Source: Trachelipus rathkii (lineage: Eukaryota > Arthropoda > Malacostraca > Isopoda > Trachelipodidae). Taken from it: DNA of 64,000 bases. Of the stretch, positions 22,455 to 33,450 are shown in pieces (within the stretch, counting starts at the first letter, position 1; each line of letters starts with the position of its first letter). Under the pieces are notes generated by a model. The model was not told where the DNA came from and searched no databases. It saw only the letters and a list, made by a program, of their open reading frames with translations. The position numbers were made by a program, and so were the translations under genes. Location: positions 12,501-76,500 of the forward strand of contig JABUQX010014109.1 in the NCBI GenBank assembly GCA_015478945.1, read 5' to 3'.

Positions 22455-22535
22455 TTATTAAGATATATATATTGCATATATATATTATTATATATATTAC
22501 AGCATATATTATATATTATTATTATATTACTATTA
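22455..22535. repeat. (TA)/(TTA)-rich tract
   Basis: Short interrupted TA/ATT-rich tract between the end of LINE copy B and the following minus-strand coding relic. Confidence 0.85.
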
Positions 22536-22539
22536 TTCT

Positions 22540-23060
22540 TCACAAAGAAGTTTTTATTTCAACTTTCTTGTACCAAATTCTTACATATTGTCTTTTATTG
22601 ACCAACTTTGAGGTGCTACATTGTTAATTTTTTCCCCCTATTTTAAATCTGCAACTTTTTTTTTAATTCTTTAATCAGGTGTTTGTAATATAAGAAGTCG
22701 GGGAATTTCTTGTTTGAACTAGGTAATGTAAGCTCATTAGGATCAAGGTCCTCAGCAGTAGCAAGTTTTTTCACAATTTTTTGGTTTCACGTACATTTTG
22801 GTTTGTATATCCTTTAGCATATGTTGCTGGTCGCTTAAATTATGGTGGCGACACACCAACTGCAGTTAGACTTGTTTTCAATGTTTCTTAAAGATGTTTC
22901 ATCTGATTTATCATCTTGATCCAATAGTGATTAAATTAATTGCTGTTTTATTGATTTAATTGCTATAAATTCTTTTCTATGTGATGTACAAATTTTCTGA
23001 CCTGGTTTAAAATTCCTCTTCGTCATATCCTTCAGTTGATCAGCGGTTTTCAAATCAATT
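22540..23060 (-). pseudogene. Relic of an uncharacterised invertebrate SWS/EFG-motif protein
   Basis: Read on the minus strand from 23060 down, across frame changes. It shows FKPGQKICTSHRKEF (family CxxC with the second Cys replaced by His), an acidic DQDDKSDETSL stretch, LTAVGVSPPKFKRP in a shifted frame, then PNELTLPSSNKKFPDFLYYK, HLIKELKKKVADL, NNVAPQSWS near 22600-22625 and SIKDNM, a stop, then EFG and KLLCEE. From memory, this order (cysteine pair, acidic linker, a GxSPxKxK segment, EKxxxLxxxPxSWS, EFGVSxxxxxxAKxL) is common in unnamed, repeat-associated proteins of aphids, cnidarians and crustaceans, of unknown function. At least one stop and several frameshifts; likely a pseudogene or a repeat-carried fragment. 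Confidence 0.5.
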
Positions 23061-23067
23061 GATTGTA

Positions 23068-23150
23068 TACTCTCGTATACTTATGGATACTCTTGTGCTC
23101 TAGGAATGTATTACTTACAGACATACCCCTCTCCTTACGGTATTGCTCCT
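23068..23150 (-). mobile_element. RTE-like LINE endonuclease shard
   Basis: The minus strand reads acattcctagagcacaagag followed by TATCCATAAGTATAC, nearly identical to copy C at 12986-13020 (endonuclease region). About 80 bp only. It abuts the SWS/EFG relic, both on the minus strand. Confidence 0.65.
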
Positions 23151-23289
23151 TTAAGTAAAAGGATTGCTACACGACCCCTGGAAAAATTCATTTTGCATAG
23201 AAGCTCCGCTTCATGGAGGAAACATTTGGAACTTTGCATCAGGGTATAATTAACATTGTGGAGTGAATTAATTAGCTCTGATGTTGTGA

Positions 23290-24430
23290 TGAAATGTTTT
23301 TGTTAAATATTACGAAACAAAGTTGATGTAAAAAAATTTGTTACGGTATCAATTATATTCTTTGTCAGTATTATGATTAGAAAGGTTATGACAAAAATTT
23401 TGTTAAATATTACGGCATTAATGTAAAATTTAACATTGCTATGTTAAGAGATATGCTTGAAAAGTGGTTGAATAGGTTTTAGTTTTGTACGGAAGTTGTT
23501 CAGGGTACTTTCCTGCTTTAAGTGCTGAAGTTGTTAATGTTAGTAAGTTTATTCGTACGTTTGGGTGTGTTAGGTTTGTCGTTGTACATTATATTCTTAG
23601 TTCAGTTATTTTATGTTAGCTTTAATTAACGTGTAAAAACGTTGTTACGCCAGCATATATTCGATATTTTTTTTTCTCAGAAACTATTTGTGTTATGTTT
23701 TGGATAAAAACTTTGTTTATGTTACAACAGTTATCGTTGTCGTTATGATAAGTTGGACGATTCAAGATAAAATCCCTTTGTCTTAAATATTCATTGTGTC
23801 GTAAAACTTAACGTTAAAAAATGTTAGAGGATATGCTGGAAAATGGTCATGAAATAAGGTTACGTTTTTGTATTGCAATGGTTAGTTACTTTAAGGTGTT
23901 AAGTGTGGAACTTTGTTTAAATGTTAGCCCTTTATCGTTGGCTTAAGTCTGTTGTTAGTTTGTCGTTTGTACATTATTTTTTTTAAAGGCTCAATTGTGC
24001 TATGTTAGGCTTTTATTAATAGAAAACCTTGTTATGTTAGGCATATATTTCGATGGTTTGTATATTAAAAGAAACTCAATTTGTGCTAGTTTATCGGAAA
24101 TGATACTCTAAATGCTACGTAAATAGGTTGTTAATGTAAAATTAACATTTGATATGTTAGAGATATGCTTTGAAAGAGTGTGAATAGGTTTTTACGTTTT
24201 GTACGCTGTGCTTAGGTACTTTTTACTGGCGGTTAAATAATGGAAACTTGTTAATGTAGGTTGTTTATTTCTTGGCTAAGGATGTTGTTAGTCTTATTGT
24301 TATTGTTACAATTATATTCTTTTAGTTCGGTAATGTATTGGTCTAAGCTTTTATAAATTTTGTGAAAAACAATGTTACGGTTTAGCATAGTATATCGTTG
24401 GTTGGTATATTAAAAGAAACTTATTTTTTG
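23290..24430 (+). repeat. About 340-bp tandem repeat, block 1 (three units)
   Basis: Three diverged head-to-tail units starting near 23385, 23770 and 24105. Each has, in order: a TTAACATT..ATGTTAGAGATATGCTT segment (anchors near 23430, 23808 and 24140), GAATAGGTTTTACGTTTTGTA, ACTTGTTAATGTTAG, GTTTATTCTTGG, GTTGTTAGTTTGTCGTTGTA, a poly-T/TTAGTTC segment, TGTTACG..AGCATATAT, and a closing AAAAGAAACT/ATGTTATGTT. A partial unit may precede at 23290. Units differ by many substitutions and indels. I cannot assign the monomer to a known satellite. Confidence 0.6.
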
Positions 24431-24436
24431 TACTAG

Positions 24437-24537
24437 TTATGTTGTTGGTTGTTGTTGTGGTTGTTGTTGTTGTTGTTGTGTTTGTTGTTGGTTTTTTGTT
24501 GTTGGTTGTTGTTTGGTTGTTGTTTGTTGGTTGTTGG
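24437..24537. repeat. (GTT)/(GTTG) simple repeat
   Basis: About 100 bp of GTTGTTGGTTGTT-type slippage repeats starting where unit 3 of the tandem array is cut off. Confidence 0.9.
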
Positions 24538-25600
24538 GACGAGAATATATACCCTTTTGACTGATATGGGTTCTTTCGTGCGTCGTATTCTTGTTTACTT
24601 TCTTCTATTTGGTTGAAAGAAAAAGAAAGAATCTCATAACCTATAAGGGTTGTTTACGGATACGAATTCCGTCAGTAGGACATTTTTCGCTCTGTACTGG
24701 TACGATGGGAAATCTCCTTCGCAATCTTCTACACGCTGTTGTTGGATATTCTTCACGAGGAGGGCTTCGTTTTCCCACGATGCTGTCATTTATATTTAAT
24801 CGTCAACGCGGATGGATAAGGATAACAATTGCTTGATCCTTTGCCAGAGGTTCAAAATAATAGAACTCTTTATCCGGTTTGTGCGCTGGGATTTCATCAA
24901 GATGTATCGACAATCGCAGGCGGCATGGATAGAGGAATAAGTATGTTGTTATCCGGGTGGGATCGACGAAGTAGTGGAAATATCTATCAGGAGGGTGACA
25001 AGTGTGAGGTTATAATAAGAATAGGACGGTTGTGTTCTTCGGTCATGTGGGACGGTATTAAAAACCCTTGATGTACGGCAAAACTACTGAAAACCCATCC
25101 AGGACTTGGTAGTGACCTTCATGCGTTCAGGGTCTGTATAAGGTTTCACAGTTCGAAAACCTCTGACAATATTACAGGCATTGCTTTTAAAATAAAAACG
25201 AATTAAACATCGCACCTTAACGATGCTGACATACTTGAGAACTTAATACATATAGCACATGGTGAATAATTATTGATAATTTTAACACCGAAAACATATG
25301 GTTTCCCGTTATATAATAACTTTCAGAACTTTTGATCTTACACTGAAAACTCTGAGCGTTCTCTTGTTGAGAAAAAATTATAGATTTGTCTATTTATTTA
25401 ATTCATACGCCGAAAAATGGTTTATTGTTGCTGAAGGCATTTATACTTAAATCCTTTCCAAAGGTGTTGGAATTTTAGAGAGATAGTTTATTAGAGGCTT
25501 ACCCAATTGAATCCTATGTTTTCTCTTGATTAGATGAATTAATATTATTTAAAATAAAATACTTGTTTTTTATGTATTTATATTAACGCTCTTTTATGAA
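24538..25600. other. Unassigned insert interrupting the tandem array
   Basis: About 1 kb between the (GTTG)n tract and the resumption of the array. Two adjacent open pieces lie at 24591-24836 and 24829-25071 (81 and 80 codons) in a GC-richer patch. I do not recognise either, and the reverse strand gives nothing clearer. The remainder is AT-rich and plain. Confidence 0.35.
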
Positions 25601-26505
25601 CTATGGTAATGTTATAAAAAATGAAAAACTGTTTTTACTTCACCTCGGTATGTCTTCGACTTATTGGGACTTTTAAGTTGTTAAATGATAGCCTGTTTAA
25701 TTTCTGTCTGGTTGTCTGTTTTGCTAAGTACGTTATGTTTCATAGTTTTAGGCTTTACAGAAGGTTAAAAAACTTTACTTATTGTGGTCTTTACCCAACT
25801 AGGTAATTTGCTGGGTTGGTAAGGTTATGCTAAAAATCTTTTTTGTTAAATACTACTATTGGTAATGTAAAATTAAACATTGTCAGTTGGGGAAAGATTG
25901 TTTGATAAGTATTGATTGGTTACGCTTTATGCACCGCATTGGTATTACTTTACTGGTCTGTTAAGTGGTGATCTTTGTTAATGTTAGCGCAAGTTTAATT
26001 CTTGATTAAGATGGTGTTCAGGTTGTCGTTGTTTTATATCCTTAGTTTCTGGGCAAATGTTGATTTGTTGGGACCTTATTAAATAAGGAAAACTTGTTTA
26101 CGGTTAGGGCATACTTTTCTTGGTCTGTATGATAATTACACAATTTAATGTAAATTTTGTAAATATTAAATGTTTAATGTAAAATTAACTTGTTATGTTA
26201 GGAAAGGGACATGCTTGACAAAGTTGTGACATAAGTTTACCGGTTTTGGGATGTAGGTTAGTTACTTTTTACGTGTGTTAAGTTGGTGAAAACTTTTGTC
26301 TAAAAGTTAACGTTTATTCCTGTTTAAAAGATATGTTAGGTATTTTGGTCATTGTGGTTATGTTCATAGTTCCAAGGATGATGCTAAAAAGTATTGCCTT
26401 TATGTAATGTGAAACAACTTTGTTACGTCAGCATAAATTGTTTGATCTTTGTATAAAAGAACTTGATTTTATGTTATGTTTATCCCAAATGATACACGAA
26501 ATGCT
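25601..26505 (+). repeat. About 340-bp tandem repeat, block 2 (two to three units)
   Basis: Units resume at about 25840 and 26150 with the same order as block 1: AATGTAAAATTAA, GTTATGTTAGG..ACATGCTTGA, GGTTAGTTACTTTTTAC, TTAAGTTGGTGAAAACTT, GTTATGTTTAT. A more diverged unit may occupy 25600-25835. The last unit ends with tatcccaaatgatac, matching the end of unit 2 (tatcggaaatgatac near 24105). Confidence 0.55.
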
Positions 26506-26509
26506 GAAC

Positions 26510-27090
26510 TTGAAGATCAAATAGATCAATATGATTCAAGGGACGTGACAAGGAGGGGTGGCGGGATGGGGGCTGGTTGTGTGGTGATTTACTTGACATT
26601 TACTGGCTTTAGAGTATGTAAACGTTAACAATTTTAGTTAAATTATGGACGTGATATCAATAAGATCAATAGATCAAATAGTTCAAGGACGGACCAATGA
26701 GGTTGACAGGATGATGGATGCAGATGGTGGTTTGATTTTACTGATTTACTGTGCCTCTTATGGGTATGTAAAACGTTAAAAATTTAGTAAAAATATTTGA
26801 CTTGGATCAATAGCTCAAATGGATCAATAGATCACAAACGTGGAACAGGAGGGGTGGGCAGGGATAGGGGGTGGATGGGGTTTGATTACTGATTTACTGA
26901 TTTTAGGGTATGTAAAAAAAACATGACAATTTTAGTAAAAATTTGGACTTGATCAATAGATCATGAATTCAATAAGATCAATAGATCAATAGAACAAATA
27001 GATCACGACTGTTCAAGGGAGGGTGGCTGGTGATGGTAGTTTGATTTTACGAATATTACTGATTATAGGGGTATGTAAAAAGGTAAATTT
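26510..27090 (+). repeat. About 145-bp tandem repeat with GATCAATA sub-repeats (four units)
   Basis: Four units, each made of a cluster of AATAGATCAATAGATCAA sub-repeats, a G-rich AGGAGGGGTGGC..GGATGG segment, TTTACTGATTTACTG, and a GGGTATGTAAA landmark (near 26615, 26762, 26907 and 27070), then TTAGTAAAAATTTGGACTTG. Spacing between landmarks is about 145-163 bp. It directly follows the 340-bp array but shows no sequence relation to it. Confidence 0.65.
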
Positions 27091-28020
27091 GTAAGTTATA
27101 ACAAAAAGAATTAAGAAATTTTATTTTCATTTATTATTTATTTATCTTTTATTTATTTTCTTTGATTTGTTTCTGGAAAATATTATTTTCGAAATCTACA
27201 GACCCAATTAACATATATAAGCCACAACATGTTGTTTATTACGATGTTTTATTAAAACCGGGGCACCGCAGCAGGCTCCAGCACCGGAGGCCAGAGCCAC
27301 TCATCAAGATTCCAAATTTACCAATTCTTTCTAGAAAATTACACTCTGATCCTTCTCACCAAATTTTCAGCCTTCTAACGAACACTTTCGATTTTTTAAG
27401 GGGTGGGGTCCCTTGGGGAGGGGGACCCATGGAAGACGTAACTTCGTTCTACGTTGAAGGTTTACTTATCCCCAAAACGGGTACAGGTTGACAGAGATAC
27501 ATTGTCTCAAACTCTAGCCAGAACGTGGTGCGCGAAACGGAGCAATGCGGAGCGGTGCGATAGCGGTGCGTGCCGGTTAACGGTTGCGAGTCAGTGCAGA
27601 GGGACTGAACCGACGCTGAAGGGGACACGCAGGAAGGGGTTGAAAACAAAACTCAAGAATGAAATCCCTTCGGATACTTTCTTCGACGTTAATAATAATT
27701 TAATAAATAATAATAATAATAATACAAACAAAACAAAACAAGACAAAAACAGGGGACAAAACCTACGGGGTTGTTCTGGTTTGTCGGGCCCAGGTGTTTC
27801 GATTTAGGGCCTAATTTCTCCGATTCGCTCAGATTTCCGCAACAAGGGGCGTAAAGCGCAAATCTTACGGTCCACCCTCGGGGGCCGGACCCCCTTCTAT
27901 ATACATCCTAGGAGACTTTGAATTTAACCCCTGTTTCGAGGCTTTTAAACCCCCATATATAAAAGCTTAATAATCAAGTTTAAAAGTCAAAATAATCTCT
28001 TTTACTTTTTTGAGAATCGG
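27091..28020. other. Unassigned sequence
   Basis: Mixed AT-rich and GC-richer patches. An open frame at 27454-27807 (117 codons) covers a GCGGAGCGGTGCG-type patch and a short (AAT)n at 27692-27722. I recognise no domain, and the composition is patchy in the way of joined repeat fragments. Confidence 0.3.
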
Positions 28021-28024
28021 CTGG

Positions 28025-29415
28025 AGGCCGTCAAAGTGTTCATAACTACTTATGAAGATAGTGAAGCGTGTGTAAGATAAAATGGATGTCAATGGGCTGT
28101 GATTGGGTTTAGGATTAATAAGCGGAGTTTGAGGGGACAGGGTTGTGTTAAATGTCTCCATTGGTTATGTCCATTTTGTAATTAATGGATGGGGTTATGA
28201 AAAGAATTCGAGGGTGGGATGGCAGGAAATGGTGTTAGATGATGGAGAATGGATGGGAGTGGAGGGTGCCCTACTATTATATATGCGGATGATTTTGGTT
28301 TGTGTGGGCGAATCTGAAGAGAGTTTGAGAGGAAATTGGTAGGAGAGATTTGGCAGGGTATTTAAAAGGAGGGGTTTTGAAAGTAACGTAGTAAGACGTT
28401 ATGGTTGTGTGAGTGAGGACAAGTCCTCAAGGTGTGTAAGTATGTTAAGAAATGGTGAAGGCAGCCTGGACAGTTCTGAGTTTAAAAAATTAGGGTATAT
28501 GTTGTGTTGGATGAGAAGGGAAGGGATGATGCAGAGTGTAGATGGTAGGAAAGTTGTGAATGGGCAGGAAGTCTGCTGGTGCAAATTTAATCGTTGGTGA
28601 TGTGGAAAGGGACTAAGGGTCTTGAGTGCGCCTATGGGTCTTACCATGAGGGGTATGGGTTGTTACCTGTGTTAATTGTATGGTAGTGAGGGACTAGGTC
28701 TGAATTAAGGAAGTAGAATCTAACAGGTTCAATTGTTTCAGATGGGACAAATTTTAGGGGAAGCATTGGCTAGGTGTGAGAAGAAATTATAAAAGAGGGA
28801 AAATGAAAACTTATTAGGGGAGAGTTGTGTGGTGTGAAGAAAAGGGATAAATGAGAGAATAAATGAAAAGTATGTTGAGATGGTTTGGTCATGGTGGAAA
28901 GGATGATTGATTAGTCGGTTTGGTTAAAGCGGATGTTATAGTGGGAGGTTTGGTTTTTGGGACCGACCGGCTGGGAGGACCGAAGGAAAAAGTTGAAGAT
29001 TGAGTCGGTGAACGAAATGTCTGAAGGAGAGAAAATTGTTTGAGTTTGGCAGAAGCGGAGATAAGGGTGAGCATTGATAGGGAGAGGGAATGGGGCGGGT
29101 TTGTATTGGGGGCATGGTGGTCGGGCCCACGGTCCCAAGGGATTTGAAAAACCCTATACATTGACGGATTTTACCATAAGTGGAGGGGGGGGGCCGTCGC
29201 GGGGTTCCCCATTGAAGTCTAGGTGGATTTCTGATCTGTGGGGAACGAGTTTCACTAAAAATTATTGGTACAAGGTGGGGGCGGTAAGGCTGGGGCTTTC
29301 TTTTCGACATTCTTTGTCATATTCTTCCTACTGCTTTTTTCTTTCGGATGTCTGTAGGCGCACCTTACTTCCATGTCTTGGGAAATGTAGGAAGGATAAA
29401 GAAAGAAAAGGAATA
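28025..29415 (+). mobile_element. RTE-like LINE, copy D (RT motif onward)
   Basis: Same family as copies 1 and C. It enters within the RT (KRSLRGQGCV near 28120-28145, normally RQGCVMSPW), carries a readable YADD at 28282-28293 followed by FGLCGRI, then the DSSEFKKLGYML and VVNGQEV segments. The RWFGHGGKDD-like motif is near 28875. The 3' UTR ends in ggaaggataaagaaagaaaa. Compared with copies 1 and C it has an excess of single-base insertions (gactaagggtcttgagtgc for gactaagtcttgagtgc). Confidence 0.75.
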
Positions 29416-30360
29416 TATAAATCATCATCTGCCCCTTGGTTCCCCAGAAAGTTCGTCGTAGAACCTACGAACGGAAAAAAACATGGCAAGGTCGTTCTTA
29501 CGAGACAAAAATGTTTGGGGACCTCTGATCTAAGGGAAAATAAGAAAGATGAAAGGTGGAATGGTAATAAAGCAAGCAAAATATCCTAGCCAGACTAGCA
29601 TTTAGCGAGTTGTAACAGCAGAAGACAGATTAAAATTCAAATGTTTTCTTATCAAAAGGTTTCTAAAAATTAAAAAAAAAAAAGAAATAAAAATAATGAG
29701 AAGTATTAGTGTTTAGAAGATAAAGGTAGCTTTAAAACAATGAACTAATTAAAAATTCTTCCACTAGATTTAAATGTAGAATGGATAATAATGAAAGAGA
29801 CTGAACGGCACCCTTTCAATAGGAGAAATAGTGCATAGAGGCTCTATTTATTATCGCTTTCAGTGCAGAAGCTTGATGATATTGAGGCTAGACCAGGAAT
29901 GGAACTGCGAGTTCGTTTCAAACAAGGGTGCTCTACAGCACAAAAGCTTGATGATAATGATCTTGAGGCTAGACCAGGGGAACTGCGAGTTGGTGCTTCA
30001 AAGGGTGCTCTAATGAAAATTTTAAAAAAAGAACAGAACAACTGAAAATAAAAGCTAGATTTTTCAGAGTGCAAAAGATGCAGTGGAAGATCCACTGCTG
30101 TAAGGAGAATTCGCTGGTGAATCACATCGAAGATTGAGGATAATTTGAAAAAAAGTTTATTTAAATAAACAGTTTCAAAGTGTGTTTAAGGGTTCGGTAA
30201 CGTTTCAAAAGCATTAGGAGAACATCTCGAGTTCGATACAATTTCTAGAGAAGTTAAGGTAAGTTAAGGCAAAGCCCACGAGATTTTAAAATTAAAAAAA
30301 AAAAAAAAATACTTTCTTGTGGTCATTTAGTTACACTTTCAACCAAATTGAGCTTCAAGT
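29416..30360. other. Unassigned AT-rich sequence with a short tandem duplication
   Basis: No gene recognised. 29868-30012 contains two head-to-tail units (see separate entry). A 12-bp palindrome of the type GTTTATTTAAATAAAC lies at 30155-30170. Confidence 0.4.
29862..30012 (+). repeat. Two-unit tandem duplication, about 77 bp
   Basis: AGAAGCTTGATGATATTGAG...GGGTGCTCTA is followed by AAAAGCTTGATGATAATGA...GGGTGCTCTA. In one frame (29863-30045) both units read QKLDD..EARPG..ELRV..KG, so the copies stayed in phase. No homologue recognised. Confidence 0.7.
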
Positions 30361-30374
30361 TAAAAAGAAAAAAA

Positions 30375-30687
30375 ATCAAATATATATATATATATATATA
30401 TATAATTATATATATATATATATATATGATATATACTATATATATATATATATACTAATATATAATAATATATATATATATATATAATTAAATATAGTAT
30501 AATATATATAATAATTTATATATATATATATATATAATATATAATATTATATATATTATATATTATAATATATATAATATATATTATATATATATATATT
30601 ATATAAGTATATCATATATAATATTATATATTATATATATATTATTATAATATATATATATATATTATATAATATATATATATATTT

Positions 30688-30733
<46 letters not shown>

Positions 30734-30770
30734 GAGAGAGAGAAGAGAGAGAGAAGAGAGAGAGAGAGGA
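30375..30770. repeat. (TA)n tract followed by (GA)n
   Basis: Interrupted TA dinucleotides to about 30688, then about 80 bp of GA repeats (30690-30770). Confidence 0.93.
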
Positions 30771-31004
30771 AACTTTACCCATATCATGATTTTTTAAAAT
30801 AATTTTTCTTTGTTTACCGTGGAAGAAAATTTGATAAAGAAGCGCCATCTTGAGAGCGAAAAGACAAACATCTTTTTTTGGCGGAAAATCAACAAAGAAT
30901 CTTCTTCCTTTCCTCTCGCCTCTCTTCCTAACAATATTCATCACTTTCGTGTAAGACATAAATAATCTTTGTTCTTTCTTTTAACGCCTTTCAAAATTAT
31001 TATT

Positions 31005-31006
31005 GC

Positions 31007-31059
<53 letters not shown>

Positions 31060-31134
31060 TTATTATTTATTATTTATTAAATTTTATTATTATTATTATT
31101 ATTTATATTATTTATATTATATTAATTATTATTA

Positions 31135-31165
<31 letters not shown>
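31005..31165. repeat. (ATT)n microsatellite
   Basis: About 160 bp of ATT repeats with TTTA and TATA slips. Confidence 0.95.
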
Positions 31166-31166
<1 letters not shown>

Positions 31167-31394
31167 AAGAAATTTAAATCCGTGTCAATTTTAACATGTT
31201 TTTTGCAAGTATATAAATAATAATTAATTAAATAACAAATAATTCTTTATTTTCAGAAGAAAATTTATTACAGACTTTTAAAATCAAAAAAAGCTACATC
31301 CTTTACTATTATTCCAATATTTGGCCTGTATACTTCAGTCATGATCTCGGTTAACTAACTATTTATGATGAAGCTAAAAAAATGTTTACAAATA

Positions 31395-32390
31395 ATAAAC
31401 TTCAAAAATATAAAAAATTCCTCTTATGTGAGATATTCTGGATAACTCTGGTCTATTTCTTGCCCTAACTATAGTTGCTGACATCTATTTAAAATCCTTC
31501 ATATCTATCCTAAAGTGATCCCAAAATTTGTCTAATGTTTTAATTAGATTGCACCACTTTCTTCAGATCAACATCAACCATTAAAAGTTTCTTCTTAAGT
31601 TGTAGAACTGTACAAAAATTAAGCTCACGATTTTACCATCATGGCAATCCATTTTGTCTGAATTTCCTGTCTTCCTTCAAGTTTTTACTCCAAGCCAGTT
31701 TTAGTATTTCCGAGGAAATATTAAAAGCAGTTATTTTTATCTACGAAGCTTTTAGTAGCATCAGTTTCTGCTTACCAAGGCTTACCTGAATGGGACTTCA
31801 CGGGTAATGAACTTTCATTCCCTTCAAAAATTGGATTAGATTTGTAATAATATCATATTAAACTCAGCAGGAGGCAGCAGCCTGTCCAACAAGATTCAAT
31901 ATGTGAGAATCAAAAGGAATGGAAACTCCTTTTGGGTTCTTATTCTAAAGTTTGTTCCTGTGTACAATGACCTGAAATATTGCTGATATTGTTGCAGGAT
32001 TGAGAACTTGCCTCTGAAATCTTCAAATATAAGATTACAGTATTTCTAGAAGTCCTAGCATATCAGTAGCTTGAAACTAAAAAGCTTTCTAAAGACTTCC
32101 TAGAAACAAAATATCTCAATGACTGTTTGATGGTCAATATAAGTCAGGTTTGGTAAGGACCTGCGGAAAATGAGAAGTAATTGGCATTATTTGCAGGAAC
32201 AATATCTTCGTAAATGTTCGCTAATCAGTATGACCCCTTACCACTTCCAGAACTGCCAAATTTTTCTAAGGTGACCTATTTTTGCTGGAAAACCTTTCAC
32301 GTTGACTGTGTATCAAAGTACAATAAATCTAATAAGCTGCACTATTCTACGAAATGTAATGAAACCACTTTTCAAGGTCTTCTTACCTGG
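31395..32390 (-). pseudogene. ZMYM1/hAT-like (DUF4371-type) transposase relic
   Basis: Minus-strand coding relic spread over frames. In order from 32390 down: KWFHYISXNSAAY-like residues; KAFXFQATDMLGLLEIL near 32080, like the GHxAxDMxxxLLxFL segment of ZMYM1-type proteins; NPATISAIFQ then NISGHCTQEQT near 31965-31990, for the usual NASNMSGxYxGLQ; SHIL then NLVGQAAASC near 31862-31915, matching AHSLNLVGQAAAECC; ETDATKSFVDKNNCF near 31725-31772, for RADATKAL..Y; and TLDKFWDHFRIDMKDF near 31495-31545. This order is that of ZMYM1-like hAT transposases, which can be transposons or domesticated genes. Frameshifts and stops show it is dead as read. No TIRs found. Confidence 0.65.
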
Positions 32391-32939
32391 TCCTGACTAC
32401 AGTAAAAATAAATCGGTTTCACCTATTTCTTTTTTGTGATTGTTTGAAAATTTTCCTTACGTTAGAGGAAGTGCTAATTAATTAGGAAAGTCAACAAATT
32501 GAAATTCTTTTCTTATATTACAGAAATGGAAAAATATATACAAAATTTGATGCAAATTATTTTTTTTTTTGAATGTTTAAATTTTTTGTTTGTTTTGAAA
32601 TTGTGAAAATTTCAAATTCGGTGTAAAAATTAGGGCAAAGTTACCCATGATATAATAAAATAGATTATTTCTTTAATTATTTATCACATATGTACCTAAA
32701 CTAAGAGACCCTCTGACAGGAGGTTCGGGACTTTATAAGTACTGCTCTGATTAAAATATTATATTAGGGAGGGATGTGAAAGGTTCTACGTCTGTGCGTC
32801 TTTATAGCATGGAGAAAGGCAAGACGGCCTGCATTGAGAAGTGGGTTTGACAAAAAATTTTGTTTCGAAAGGATAATTCATTATTAAAGTTATTTATATT
32901 AAAGTATTATGAATTTGACCTAATATGATTTGTGATTTT

Positions 32940-32942
<3 letters not shown>
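32391..32942. other. No feature recognised
   Basis: AT-rich unique-looking sequence. I see no coding or repeat signature. Confidence 0.4.
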
Positions 32943-32975
<33 letters not shown>

Positions 32976-33066
32976 TAAATAGATGGATAGAGTCTCAAAA
33001 TGACAATCTCCATTATATATATTTATATTGTATATAATATATATATAATATAATATATATATACTA

Positions 33067-33105
<39 letters not shown>

Positions 33106-33123
33106 GATATATATATATATATA
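32943..33123. repeat. (TA)n microsatellite
   Basis: Interrupted TA array of about 180 bp. Confidence 0.93.
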
Positions 33124-33221
33124 AGATAGGGCGAGAGGAGGTGTTTTTTTAAGTTATCTTCTTTCTTCATCTCAGGTTTTACTTCTGCCGGCTTCTCTGG
33201 TAGCTGTAGTAATCTTGGAAG

Positions 33222-33319
33222 TCTCTCTCTCTCTCTCTTCTTCTTCTCTCTCTCTTTCTTCTTCTCTCTCTCTCTCTCTCTCTTCTCTCTCATCTCTCTC
33301 TCTCCTCTCTCTCCGCTCT

Positions 33320-33373
<54 letters not shown>

Positions 33374-33380
33374 CTCTCTC

Positions 33381-33422
<42 letters not shown>

Positions 33423-33450
33423 TCTCTCTTCTTCTCTCTTCTTTTCTCAA
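33222..33450. repeat. (CT)n microsatellite
   Basis: About 230 bp of CT dinucleotides with TTCTTC interruptions. ORFs in it are low-complexity artefacts. Confidence 0.96.
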
